From Verrucomicrobiota bacterium (GTDB lineage Bacteria > Verrucomicrobiota > Verrucomicrobiia > Limisphaerales > UBA1319), in assembly GCA_022709905.1 (NCBI GenBank), contig JAKLHY010000006.1, positions 1 to 64,000 on the forward strand: 64,000 nt of DNA. Direction: 5' to 3'. The position numbers were made by a program, and so were the translations under genes. Numbering within the stretch: position 1 is the stretch's first letter; each line of letters opens with the position of its first letter. This document shows, one piece after another, positions 17,316 to 26,402 of the stretch. The notes beneath the pieces were generated by a model. It was not told where the DNA came from. It worked only from the letters and a program-made list of their open reading frames with translations, and searched no databases.

Positions 17316-19021
17316 TACTCACTAATGGTGAGATGGCGATCGACGTCTAAGTCTTTTACGACAGTCGTTCCGCCGCCAATCCAGCGGACTTCAATACGGT
17401 CGATGCGCGTGTGCTGTCCGAGGCCAAAGTGGGGATTCATGCCATAGTGACTCTGGTAACCCCGGCCACTATGGACTTCGTCGACCAGCGTTAAGTTGCC
17501 AGCGATTAGTTTTATCCTGGCGCCGATGCCGTCGCGATTGCTCCGGCTGCCGCGGAGGCGGAGTGTAATCCAATGGTTATGCCGGGGAGAGTCATTACGC
17601 AGGAGGGTAGGCTCCCGTCGCGAATTCAGGACAACAACGTCAATATCTCCATCATGATCGAGGTCATCGAACGCGGCGCCGCGGCTGCTGAGTTTCACCG
17701 CCAAGCCGTCACCAGAGTCGGCGGAAACATCGGTGCACTTACCTTCGCCTGTGTTCTCCAGCAAGAGGTTGTGGGCCTCGTAACTGGTCGTGTCATCCCA
17801 AAGATCCACGTTGTCCTGGAGGTGCCCGCAGGCAATGTAAAGATCGCGATCACCGTCGTTATCGAAGTCAACCAGACCGGCGCCCCAGGTCACATGGTTG
17901 AACGTGCCAGTGCCTGCACCCGTGACGCGGGTGGCGTCTTCAAAGAATCCCTTGCCCAGATTGCGGTAGAGGATAGCCCACTGTTTCTGGTAAGAAGTCA
18001 TGTAGAAATCGAGTCGTCCGTCGTTGTTGTAGTCCCCGCATTCCACTCCCATGGTGCCGAGGCCGATCCCGTTAAGATCATAAGCCAAGCCTGAGAACAG
18101 GCCGACCTCTTCAAAATGGCCGGCGCCATCGTTTTTCCAGACAAAATTGGCCATCGCATCGTTGCCAACGATGATGTCGGTGTCGCCATCGTCGTCGTAG
18201 TCGGCACAGACCATACCCATCGCGGTGCCGGCATGAGCCGCTATTCCGGACTCGCGGCTGATATCAGTGAACGTGCCATTTCCGTTGTTACGGTAGAGAG
18301 TATCGGGAACGGGACCATAAATCATGGGGCCGGCATAAGCTGGGTGCCCGTTGACAAAGCGGTTTTGATGTTTGGCGAGTGTAAAATCGATATAGTTTCC
18401 AACATACAGGTCCAAGTCGCCGTCCTTATCGATGTCTAAAAAACAGGCGCCAGCCCCAACCTGATGACCGTTGGCGACCCCAGCGCTTTGCGTCACATCG
18501 ATGAAAGTCCCGTCTCCATTATTGCGATAGAGGACATTGGGACCGCAGTTGTTGAGGTAAATGTCAGGGTCACCGTCGTTGTCATAGTCGCCAACGCACA
18601 CCCCGAGACCGTATCCCGCATCGCCCACCCCGGCCGCTTGGGTGACATCGGTGAACTTCCAACCGCCGTCATTCCGGTATAAAGCATTCCGGGGTGGTGG
18701 ATCGATCTTCAAAGGCGGAAGGGGGGCTCCATTAAGAAAATAGATATCAATGTCGCCATCGCCATCGTAGTCGAATGTTGCCAGTCCGCAGCAAACGGTC
18801 TCGACGATGTAACGTTTCCCGGAGCTGCCATCGGTGTGCATGAAGGGGATTCCGGTTTGTCGGGTCACATCACGAAGAAGAAATGGTGAGGGGTGGTCGC
18901 CCGCCCCCATCAGTGTCGCGAAGAGGAGACCCACTGAGGCGACCCAATGAAGCGGGCGGGTTCTCCACCTGCGATTGCGCTTGCGGATGGGTGAATGGAC
19001 GAGGGCAGTTTCAGCGATCAT
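17315..19021 (-). CDS. Exported FG-GAP/VCBS and ASPIC/UnbV repeat protein (downstream paralogue)
   Basis: This is a 568-residue secreted protein. A basic N-terminus and hydrophobic segment (about 24-40) form a signal peptide or anchor. FG-GAP/VCBS beta-propeller repeats follow with calcium loops DYDGDGDIDIYF, DYDNDGDPDIYL, DIDKDGDLDLYV, DYDDDGDTDIIV, DYNNDGRLDFYM, DFDNDGDRDLYI and DLDHDGDIDVVV. The C-terminal ASPIC/UnbV domain (about 487-565) contains SNRDGIGARIKLIAGN and VRWIGGG. It shares the VETVCCGLA segment with its upstream neighbour; the two cysteines there are invariant between the paralogues. Its ATG overlaps the neighbour's stop (ATGA, 19018-19021), so the two are translationally coupled. 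Function is unknown; surface scaffold or adhesion is inference. Confidence 0.85.
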   Translation of the reverse strand: MIAETALVHSPIRKRNRRWRTRPLHWVASVGLLFATLMGAGDHPSPFLLRDVTRQTGIPFMHTDGSSGKRYIVETVCCGLATFDYDGDGDIDIYFLNGAPLPPLKIDPPPRNALYRNDGGWKFTDVTQAAGVGDAGYGLGVCVGDYDNDGDPDIYLNNCGPNVLYRNNGDGTFIDVTQSAGVANGHQVGAGACFLDIDKDGDLDLYVGNYIDFTLAKHQNRFVNGHPAYAGPMIYGPVPDTLYRNNGNGTFTDISRESGIAAHAGTAMGMVCADYDDDGDTDIIVGNDAMANFVWKNDGAGHFEEVGLFSGLAYDLNGIGLGTMGVECGDYNNDGRLDFYMTSYQKQWAILYRNLGKGFFEDATRVTGAGTGTFNHVTWGAGLVDFDNDGDRDLYIACGHLQDNVDLWDDTTSYEAHNLLLENTGEGKCTDVSADSGDGLAVKLSSRGAAFDDLDHDGDIDVVVLNSRREPTLLRNDSPRHNHWITLRLRGSRSNRDGIGARIKLIAGNLTLVDEVHSGRGYQSHYGMNPHFGLGQHTRIDRIEVRWIGGGTTVVKDLDVDRHLTISE

Positions 19022-20727
19022 GGCTTGCTAGCGGGTTCCGGGGGAGGAACTTGGGTGCTGCCTTCGACAACAGTCACCAATCGATCGATGCCGGCATTTT
19101 TAACCACATCGACGCCTCCACCGATCCACCTGACCTGGATTTGTTCGATCGTTTGGCGCGGGCCGAGTCCAAAGTAAAGCCGTTTGCTGGAATCGCTCTG
19201 GTAACTGCGCCCGCTATGGACCTCATCGATTAGGGTGAGGTCACCGGCCCGGACGGTCACCCGGGCGCCGATGCCGTCGCGATTGGATTTCCCCCCCCGA
19301 AGTTGCACCTGAACCCAATGATGGGGAGACTTCGATTCATTTCGCAGGATCGTGGGCTCGCGTCGCGAATTGAGAATGACGACATCCAAGTCTCCGTCGT
19401 TGTCCAAATCGTCGAAGACAGCCCCGCGGCTGCTGAGTTTGGGCAGCAATCCGTCTCCGCATTGGTCGGACACATTTACGAACCGGCCCTGGCCATTGTT
19501 GCGCAGCAGAATATTGCGGGCGTGGTAGCTGGTGGTGTCATCGAACTGTTCCACGTTGTCGATCAAATGGCCGCAGGCAATAAAGATGTCGCGGTATCCA
19601 TCATGATCCAAGTCGACCATGCGGGTACCCCAGGTGACATTGGGATAAGTGCCGCTGCCCGCCCCGGTTTGCCTTGAGACATCCTCAAAGAATTGCCCTT
19701 TTTTGTTCTGGTAAAGCGTGGCCATTTGACGCTGGTAGGCGGTCATGTAGAAATCGAGCCAGCCGTCATTGTTCCAGTCGGCGCACTCCACAGCCATAGT
19801 CCCGTGGACATTACCCAAGACGTCGTAGGCAAGCCCAAGCGCGGCTCCGACCTCCCTGAACTTGCCGGTGCCGTCATTTTGAAAAACGAAGTTGGCGCTC
19901 AGATCGTTTCCCACGATGATATCTGTGTCGCCGTCATTGTCGTAATCGGCGCAGATCATCCCCATCCCGGAACCGAGATGGGCGGCAATGCCGGAAGCCA
20001 CGCTCACGTCAGTGAAGGTGCCGTCTCCGTTGTTGCGATAGAGGACATTGGCCGTTGGAGGATAGTTCAGGGGGCCGACATAAGAGGGAAAGCCGCTCAT
20101 GTAGGAAATCCGATGGTTTTCGAAGGTGAATCCCACGTAGTTGGCCACGAAGAGATCCAAGTCGCCATCGCCATCCATATCCAGGAAGGAGGCGCCGGCC
20201 CCGACTTGGTTTCCCGCGGCGACGCCGGCCATTTGAGTCACGTCGGTAAAAGTACCATCGCCATTGTTGCGGTATAACACGTTGGGTCCAAAGTTATTCA
20301 CATAGATGTCCAGATCACCGTCGTTGTCATAATCGCCGGTGCAAACCCCGAGTCCATAACCGGTATCCCCTACCCCGGCTATCGCAGTAACGTCGGAAAA
20401 CTTCCAGCCACCGTCGTTTCGGTAGAGCGCATTGCGCGGGGGCGGATCGATTTGTGAACCGGGCAAGGGCGCTCCGTTAACGAAGTAAATATCGATGTCT
20501 CCATCCCGATCGAAGTCCAGCAGTGCCAATCCACAACAGACGGTCTCGACGATGTAACGACGGCCGGAACTGCCGTCGGTGTGGACAAAGCGAATGCCGG
20601 TCTGACGGGTGACGTCGCTGAATTGGATGGGGCATTGGGATTCGCCGGCCATGATCGGGCAGGCGAATAGACATAAGAACGAAATCCATGGTTTGAGGAA
20701 TGGATAGGGGCGATTGGTATCGGGCAT
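19018..20727 (-). CDS. Exported FG-GAP/VCBS and ASPIC/UnbV repeat protein (upstream paralogue)
   Basis: This protein has the same architecture as the next gene in the operon: signal segment (FLKPWISFLCLFACPIMAGE), DVTRQTGIRFVHTDGSSG, the VETVCCGLALLDFDRDGDIDIYF block, seven or more calcium-loop propeller repeats (DYDNDGDLDIYV, DMDGDGDLDLFV, DWNNDGWLDFYM, DLDHDGYRDIFI, DLDNDGDLDVVI) and a C-terminal ASPIC/UnbV domain (SNRDGIGARVTVRAGD, VRWIGGG). I choose the ATG at 20727 (569 residues) because AGGA lies eight nt upstream. ATGs at 20736 and 20754 are alternatives, and the latter would overlap the TPR gene. The close pairing with its paralogue points to tandem duplication followed by divergence. 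Confidence 0.82.
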   Translation of the reverse strand: MPDTNRPYPFLKPWISFLCLFACPIMAGESQCPIQFSDVTRQTGIRFVHTDGSSGRRYIVETVCCGLALLDFDRDGDIDIYFVNGAPLPGSQIDPPPRNALYRNDGGWKFSDVTAIAGVGDTGYGLGVCTGDYDNDGDLDIYVNNFGPNVLYRNNGDGTFTDVTQMAGVAAGNQVGAGASFLDMDGDGDLDLFVANYVGFTFENHRISYMSGFPSYVGPLNYPPTANVLYRNNGDGTFTDVSVASGIAAHLGSGMGMICADYDNDGDTDIIVGNDLSANFVFQNDGTGKFREVGAALGLAYDVLGNVHGTMAVECADWNNDGWLDFYMTAYQRQMATLYQNKKGQFFEDVSRQTGAGSGTYPNVTWGTRMVDLDHDGYRDIFIACGHLIDNVEQFDDTTSYHARNILLRNNGQGRFVNVSDQCGDGLLPKLSSRGAVFDDLDNDGDLDVVILNSRREPTILRNESKSPHHWVQVQLRGGKSNRDGIGARVTVRAGDLTLIDEVHSGRSYQSDSSKRLYFGLGPRQTIEQIQVRWIGGGVDVVKNAGIDRLVTVVEGSTQVPPPEPASKP

Positions 20728-20737
20728 AGTAATCATC

Positions 20738-22117
20738 CTAGGGCAATTCTCCAAGCTGTTGGAGGAATTCCTGATACCTGTTCTCCCCGGGGTTCAAGGC
20801 GAGAGCCCGTTTTATGGCTTCCCTGGCGCCTGGGCGGTCTTTGTTTTTCACGCAGGCGACTGCCAGCAAGTAATAGTGTGAATGGGTAGGTTCGATCTCG
20901 ACAGCGCGTTGGGCCAGTAACTGCGCCTCAGCGGGCTTGAGATTGGATCGGAGGTAGAGTTCGGCCAGTGCGCGATAGCCTTCAGCCCATTGGGGGGCTA
21001 ACTGCTGGACCTTTCGAAAAGCTTGTTCGGCTGGCTCGAACTGTCCGAGCCGGCCATGAAACCGTCCTAAAAAAAGGTGATTCAAGCTGCTCGTTGGCTG
21101 TTCGGAGATCAGTTGATTGAATACAGCCAGTCCTTCCGCAAATGCCTTAAGCTTCACATAATGCGCCTCGAGAGAGAGCCGATATACGGGATTGTCTGTG
21201 TCGAGCCTGGCCGATTTAAGGAACAGCTCCGCCGCTTTAGCCGATTCGTTGTGAACACTATAGATCTGGGCGGCGCCGAAGAGGGTTTGAGCGACGGTTT
21301 TGCGCACCAACGGGAGGCCGGTCAGAGTATCCTCGCGGCCGCTACGGTCGGTCAAGGATCGGCGATCGATTGCTTCAAGCTTCTGGAACTGCTCGCGATA
21401 CCGGGCAGCCTCTTCGGTTTGTCCCAGCCGCTGGCATGCGGTGTAGAGCCCGAAAAACGCCTGAGTATGGTCAGGCATCAAGGCGATGGCCCGCTGAAAG
21501 CTCTCCTTGGCCTGCAAGTAGTTTTCGGATTGAAGGCAGGCTTGTCCGAGGAGATAGCTGCTTTCGCTGAGAGGCTTGGGCAGACGGACAGCGCGTTGCA
21601 GAATCTCGATGGCCTGCGCAGTCTTTCCCTGATCCATGAGCGCTCGTCCCAGTTGGTTCAGGACTTGGGGATTTGCCGGACCACGTTGGATCGACTCCTG
21701 ACAAAGCCGCACGGCTTCATCAAGTTGCCCTTTCTCATAAGCCACTCGGGCCAGGACTTCATAGGCGTCCGATTGATTCGGGCTCAACTCGAGACACTTC
21801 TGAAGATGCTTGATCGCCTTTTCAGACTGCCCGGTGTTGTAATACGCCGCCCCAAGGAGTGCGAAGCTCAAGGCATCCTGGGGATAGGTTTCGGACACCC
21901 GGATCGCCACAGCCACGGCTTCCCGCTTCAGGGCCGCCGCCTCCGCCTGCGGCTGGGGAACTCGATCATCGGCTTCGGCCACAGTCCGCGCCTGGGCCGA
22001 CTGCGGGCTCGAACTCAATGCCCATATCGTCGTCGTACACAGGATAAGCATCGTTAGGGTTGCCATACATAAAACCGCCTGACCAACAACTCGCAAGGCC
22101 GTGGGAACTTGCCGCAC
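20738..22117 (-). CDS. Exported tetratricopeptide-repeat protein, first gene of FG-GAP operon
   Basis: The 459-residue protein starts with a hydrophobic segment (about 12-34) that should be a signal peptide or anchor. At least nine TPR units follow, with the usual A/Y-x3-G-x7-A-x6-P pattern: for example ALLGAAYYNTGQSEKAIKHL, VARVAYEKGQLDEAV, LGRALMDQGKTAQAIEIL and LGRFHGRLGQFEPAEQAF. TPR arrays bind other proteins, and the tight linkage with two FG-GAP/ASPIC genes suggests an assembly or scaffold role for them; that is inference. The start codon is doubtful: the GTG at 22117 has a perfect AGGAGG only about one nt away, which is too close for normal initiation, and no better in-frame start is evident. 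Confidence 0.78.
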   Translation of the reverse strand: MRQVPTALRVVGQAVLCMATLTMLILCTTTIWALSSSPQSAQARTVAEADDRVPQPQAEAAALKREAVAVAIRVSETYPQDALSFALLGAAYYNTGQSEKAIKHLQKCLELSPNQSDAYEVLARVAYEKGQLDEAVRLCQESIQRGPANPQVLNQLGRALMDQGKTAQAIEILQRAVRLPKPLSESSYLLGQACLQSENYLQAKESFQRAIALMPDHTQAFFGLYTACQRLGQTEEAARYREQFQKLEAIDRRSLTDRSGREDTLTGLPLVRKTVAQTLFGAAQIYSVHNESAKAAELFLKSARLDTDNPVYRLSLEAHYVKLKAFAEGLAVFNQLISEQPTSSLNHLFLGRFHGRLGQFEPAEQAFRKVQQLAPQWAEGYRALAELYLRSNLKPAEAQLLAQRAVEIEPTHSHYYLLAVACVKNKDRPGAREAIKRALALNPGENRYQEFLQQLGELP

Positions 22118-22409
22118 ACCTCCTATAGAATCGGTGATTCTTGTTTCAGGAATAACTCACTGCCTCTGATTTTTTGGAATAATAGAAGCCGATTAGTGAT
22201 GGGTCAAGCCAGGACAGAATCGACATGACACCATGATATTTGTATCGTTTATCATTGCAAGGTTAGAAAGGATTTAGTAAAGAAAACTCGCCCAACAAGG
22301 GGTTGGTGTGACCAGCGACTCAGATAGCTGGAACCAATGGTATACGATGGGCGAGTATCCCATAGTCACCATTCATCACGCCACGACACCTTATCGAACA
22401 GGAGATGTT
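22118..22409. other. Divergent regulatory region between TPR/FG-GAP operon and PA14/LamG gene
   Basis: This 292-nt spacer separates two divergent transcription units, so promoters for both should lie here. AGGAGG at 22120-22125 (minus strand) and GGAGA at 22401-22405 (plus strand) are the visible ribosome-binding elements. The middle is A/T-rich (about 22150-22290) relative to the genes. No operator or riboswitch structure is evident. An open frame running from 22308 into the next gene has no signal-peptide character and is treated as leader. Confidence 0.5.
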
Positions 22410-25400
22410 ATGTCTCGAAAACCTTCCAAAAAACTTCTCGCAGCACTCATTGCATTAGGCTGGTGCGGAAGCGCCGTGTTTGGAGCGGCGCCGGCCACCC
22501 CCCAGGGGACCATCAGCGCCAAGGGGTTCCTCGATATCGGCAGTGGCACGGCCATTACCGATCTCACAGGCAACGCTAAGTTCCCTGACAATCCTGATGT
22601 AAAGTATTATTATACGTATTTTGAATGGAACGCCACCGGGGACATCGGCACCGCCGCCAACAACGCTTATGCCGATAATTACGGGGCCCAAATGCAGGGC
22701 TACTTCTATCCACCGTCCACCGGCGACTATATTTTTTGGATTTGCTCGGACGACACATCGCAATTGTTCCTCAGCACCGATGATGATCCGGCCAACAAGA
22801 AGCTGATTGCCCAGGAAGGGGGATGGAGTAATCCGCGCATCTGGGATTCTGCCAGCAGTGGCGATGCCGCCACCAAGAACTCGTCGACGTTCGTAAGCAC
22901 GCAGTGGGGGACCAAGGATCCCGCCAACGGCGGCGCCAAGATTACCCTCACCAAGGGTAAACCGTATTATGTCGAGGTCCTGTTCAAAGAAGGAGGTGGA
23001 GGAGACAATGTTGCCGTTGCGGTGCAAGATCCGGGGGGGACGATCGACGCGACCCTGCCGATTCCGGGCGAGTATCTATCCCCGTTCAGCACTTCAGCTG
23101 GCGCCCAGATTCTCTCCCAACCCGTCGACCGTTATGTCCTGGTTGGAGGCATCGCAACCTTTTCGGTCGGCCTGGATGTTCCTCCAAGCGTCACCGTCAG
23201 TGGTTACAAATGGACGAAGAACGGAACCGATATTCCGGACAGCAACGCGACCTCGATCAGCATCAAAGCCGTCGCCGCTGACGACGGGGCGAAAATCAAG
23301 GCGATCGTCACGACGTCTGCTGGAACGTTGACCAGTGATGAAGTCACCTTGTATGTATCGCCATTCACGACGGATTACACGCCCGGGATTGTGAAAATGG
23401 ATATTTACACCGATATCAGCGGGACAACCGTTGACAACCTGGTCAGCAGCGACAAGTTCCTGGCGGGCACGCCGGATGATATTCGTATGCTGGATACTCT
23501 GAGCACTCCCAGTGCTTACGCGGAGAACTACGGAGCGAAAGTCTCGGGTTTTCTCATTCCGACTGAATCTGGCCAATATCGTTTCTTCCTTTATAGCGAT
23601 GACGCCTCCGAGTTTTGGCTAAGCCCTGACGACAGAGAGGCCAATGCGGTGAAAATTGCGGAGGAAACGGACTGCTGCGACACCTTCGTAGAGCCTGACA
23701 CATTAAATGATGATGGAGTGACCTCCACGACGTCGGAGCCGCAAGCCTTGGTGGCTGGCAAGAAATACGCCTTTTTCGCTTATCTCAAGGAGGGTACGGG
23801 CGGCGATTACCTGCAGATCGCCACTCGGAAGGAAGGCGACACGACCGCCGCTGGATCGTTGCCTTTGATCTCCAGTTCCTGGATCGGCGGCAATATCCGC
23901 CCGACAACCGGCACTCCGGAGATTACCGTACAACCCACGGCCCCATCCCAGATCGAACTCGGCCGGGACCTGACTCTGACGGTGGATGGGGTGGTGAATC
24001 CCACGGGATTCAACTTCCCGGTGATCGTCAAATGGCAAAAGGACGGCAGCGACATCGCCAATGCCTTAGGCAAGAGCTACACGATCGTCAATGCCAAAGC
24101 AACGGACTCCGGGACATACCGGGCAGTAGTCAGCGCTCCGAATGGCAACTCCGTCAACAGCACGGAAGTCGCAATCACGGTTGTCAGCGACATCAGCCCC
24201 CCGACCATCTTGTCGGCTGAGGGCAGCCCCAAGCATGACCAGGTGACTGTCCACTTCAGCGAGCCGGTCGAGAGCACCAGCGCCACAACGCTTGCAAATT
24301 ACTCGATCGATGGAGGGCTGACGCTCTCGTCGCCGGTTTTAAAGAACAAACAGGATGTCGTTTTTACGACGCCCAAGCAGACCCAGGGCACCCAATACAC
24401 CATCACGGTTAACAACGTGAAAGACCTGTTTAATAATGTGATTGCCGCCAATACGAAGGTGGTTTTCCTGCCTGCCACAGTGGCCTCCGGAGTAGCGGCC
24501 TACTGGAACTTTGACGGTAATCTCCTCGACTCGGTGAATGACTTCCATGGAACAGCCCGAGGCACTGCTCCCTTGACCTATGTGGCTGGCAAAGCAGGAT
24601 TGGGCCAAGCGCTCAAATTGGATGGAGCCGATCAGTGTGTCGAAATCACCGGCGGCGACAGCGCGAATAATCTGGCGTTTGCCGGTGGCAGTGTGTCCAT
24701 CGCCGGTTGGTTCAAGGTGGGCGCCTTCGACACGTCGTGGCAGTGTCTCATTGCCCGTGGCGAGGGCAGCAGCTGGCGCGTGGCCCGCAACAACGCCTCG
24801 GACGCCATGTCCTATGCGGGCGGTTTGACTGATGCCCTTGGGGCCGTACCGGTTATGGATGAGAATTGGCATCATTTCGTGGCGATTACCGATCAGACTG
24901 CTGAAAAGTTCGGCACCGCTCTTTACATCGATGGGAACCTCGATGGGACCATTGAAGGCACGCCTGTGCTCACAAAGAACAGCACCCAGAACGTGATAAT
25001 CGGCGATAACCCTGATGCGCGCAGCCGCGAGTGGAATGGCGAACTCGATGAAATCGCCATTTGGGGCCGTGTGCTTACCGAGGAGGAGATTGCCATTCTT
25101 TTCAATAATGGCGCCGGCAAACCGTTAAGTGACTTCCTTCCGCCTCCGCTTGACCTTGCTGAGGGTCTCAAGGCCTATTGGAACTTCGATGGAACGTTGT
25201 ATGACTCGGTCAAAAACTTCCATGGGACGGCCCGAGGAACCAATGCCTTGGCGTATGTGGATGGCAAGTCGGGCTTTGGCAAGGCGATCAAGCTCGATGG
25301 CACCGATCAGTTTGTGGAAATCACCGGGGGTGATGAAAACGAACTCGAGTTTCCAGGGGGCAGCATGTCGATCGCCGGCTGGTTCAAGGTCGATGCCTTT

Positions 25401-26006
25401 GACACGGCTTGGCAGTGCTTGCTTTCCAAGGGCGAAGGAGAGAATTACCGAATTGCGCGCCGCAGTGAGGGTAACGCCATCGCCTACGCGGGCGGTGTGG
25501 GCGAGGGCGCCGATGATGTTCCCTCTGTCAATGACGGCAAGTGGCATCACTTTGTCGCGATTAGCGATGCCAATACCAACGCGTTTGGCACGGCGATGTA
25601 TGTCGATGGTGTCTTACGCGCGAAAAACGCCGCCAAACCTGTCCTCGCCAGCAGCGCTCTCCCGCTGATGATCGGGGAAAATCCGGGTTCTCGTGGACGC
25701 GAATGGGAAGGCGAGATCGATGATATCGCGATCTGGAACCGCGTATTGAGCGAAGCGGAAGTCGCCGCTCTCTACAATTCGGGAACAGGCACACCGCTCA
25801 GCACTCTGGCCGGCATCACGGGTCCCATTGTCACCTCGATCACCCGATCGGGCAATGACATCGTGATTGGATGGTCGCCGGCAGGCGGAACACTCGAGTT
25901 CACAGCGTCCCTCGGTCCTACAGCATCCTGGACGACTGTGGGAACCGCCAATCCAGCGACCATCTCCATAGGATCAGGAGGCGGTTACTATCGAGTACGC
26001 AAGTAA
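22410..26006 (+). CDS. Secreted modular protein: PA14, Ig-like, PA14, Ig-like, Ig-like, LamG, LamG
   Basis: This is a 1198-residue secreted protein. The signal peptide ends around GSAVFGAAPA. A first PA14-like domain spans about 32-223 (GYFYPPSTGDYIFWICSDDTSQLFLS), then an Ig-like domain to about 318. A second PA14-like domain spans about 323-497 (GFLIPTESGQYRFFLYSDDASEFWLS), then an Ig-like domain to about 590 and a bacterial Ig/SbsA-like domain to about 690 (VHFSEPVESTSATTLANYSI). Two LamG/concanavalin-like domains follow (about 694-915 and 919-1130; AYWNFDG, GWFKV-x-AFDT, WHHFVAI). A tail ends in YYRVRK. Binding of surface polysaccharide is the family-level expectation. The ATG at 22410 has GGAGA at good spacing and starts the signal peptide. 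Confidence 0.85.
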   Translation: MSRKPSKKLLAALIALGWCGSAVFGAAPATPQGTISAKGFLDIGSGTAITDLTGNAKFPDNPDVKYYYTYFEWNATGDIGTAANNAYADNYGAQMQGYFYPPSTGDYIFWICSDDTSQLFLSTDDDPANKKLIAQEGGWSNPRIWDSASSGDAATKNSSTFVSTQWGTKDPANGGAKITLTKGKPYYVEVLFKEGGGGDNVAVAVQDPGGTIDATLPIPGEYLSPFSTSAGAQILSQPVDRYVLVGGIATFSVGLDVPPSVTVSGYKWTKNGTDIPDSNATSISIKAVAADDGAKIKAIVTTSAGTLTSDEVTLYVSPFTTDYTPGIVKMDIYTDISGTTVDNLVSSDKFLAGTPDDIRMLDTLSTPSAYAENYGAKVSGFLIPTESGQYRFFLYSDDASEFWLSPDDREANAVKIAEETDCCDTFVEPDTLNDDGVTSTTSEPQALVAGKKYAFFAYLKEGTGGDYLQIATRKEGDTTAAGSLPLISSSWIGGNIRPTTGTPEITVQPTAPSQIELGRDLTLTVDGVVNPTGFNFPVIVKWQKDGSDIANALGKSYTIVNAKATDSGTYRAVVSAPNGNSVNSTEVAITVVSDISPPTILSAEGSPKHDQVTVHFSEPVESTSATTLANYSIDGGLTLSSPVLKNKQDVVFTTPKQTQGTQYTITVNNVKDLFNNVIAANTKVVFLPATVASGVAAYWNFDGNLLDSVNDFHGTARGTAPLTYVAGKAGLGQALKLDGADQCVEITGGDSANNLAFAGGSVSIAGWFKVGAFDTSWQCLIARGEGSSWRVARNNASDAMSYAGGLTDALGAVPVMDENWHHFVAITDQTAEKFGTALYIDGNLDGTIEGTPVLTKNSTQNVIIGDNPDARSREWNGELDEIAIWGRVLTEEEIAILFNNGAGKPLSDFLPPPLDLAEGLKAYWNFDGTLYDSVKNFHGTARGTNALAYVDGKSGFGKAIKLDGTDQFVEITGGDENELEFPGGSMSIAGWFKVDAFDTAWQCLLSKGEGENYRIARRSEGNAIAYAGGVGEGADDVPSVNDGKWHHFVAISDANTNAFGTAMYVDGVLRAKNAAKPVLASSALPLMIGENPGSRGREWEGEIDDIAIWNRVLSEAEVAALYNSGTGTPLSTLAGITGPIVTSITRSGNDIVIGWSPAGGTLEFTASLGPTASWTTVGTANPATISIGSGGGYYRVRK
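24493..25800 (+). repeat. Tandem duplication of a LamG-encoding segment (about 675 bp)
   Basis: Segments starting at about 24493 and 25168 encode near-parallel LamG domains (AYWNFDGNLLDSVNDFHGTA against AYWNFDGTLYDSVKNFHGTA) with many identical positions, including DGADQCVEITGG against DGTDQFVEITGG and the closing DEIAIWGRVL/DDIAIWNRVL. The level of similarity indicates an internal gene duplication. Confidence 0.8.
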
Positions 26007-26402
26007 CCCCTGCTTGACTGATCCCGTCAAAACCGGGCAATTCATTGTCCGGTCTTGATGTCACCAGGCTGGAAGGTGGCCCCACCTTCCAGCCTATTTT
26101 TTGGACAACCGTGGTTTCTTGGCGGCAGGAGAACAACGCCAGATATCCAAGATTATCCCAAAGTATCTGCTGCGCGCCCAAGCTGCGGGCCGATTTCCTC
26201 GGGACATGGGCTTTCCGGGACAGACTGCCACAACCAACCGGATTTGGGGAAGATTAAATCGCAGAGATTTTCGCGCCCTGTCCGGGCTGTGCCAAAAGGC
26301 GAATGGGATGACGATTCGATTGTCCCAAAAAAGGATCGAAGCTTCCTAGCGGATGCCCAGTTCATGATTTATAAGCCAAAGGGATCGTGGTTGAATCAAG
26401 GT
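26007..26402. other. Intergenic region with terminator; no gene seen upstream of the isomerase
   Basis: The first 100 nt hold a strong terminator for the secreted-protein gene. The rest (26103-26402) has an open plus-strand frame continuous with the SIS gene, but its translation is proline- and serine-rich without family similarity and looks like non-coding leader. It should contain the promoter of the sugar operon, although no consensus boxes stand out. Confidence 0.45.
26066..26102 (+). terminator. Strong intrinsic terminator after the PA14/LamG gene
   Basis: A perfect 14-bp stem (26066-26079 with 26082-26095) with a CC loop is followed by A and six T residues (26097-26102). It lies 60 nt after the stop codon at 26006 and separates the secreted-protein gene from the sugar operon. 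Confidence 0.9.

Noticed and set aside
26055..26402. Upstream in-frame extension of the SIS-domain gene
   Set aside because: The extension starts inside the terminator hairpin and its translation has no family character.
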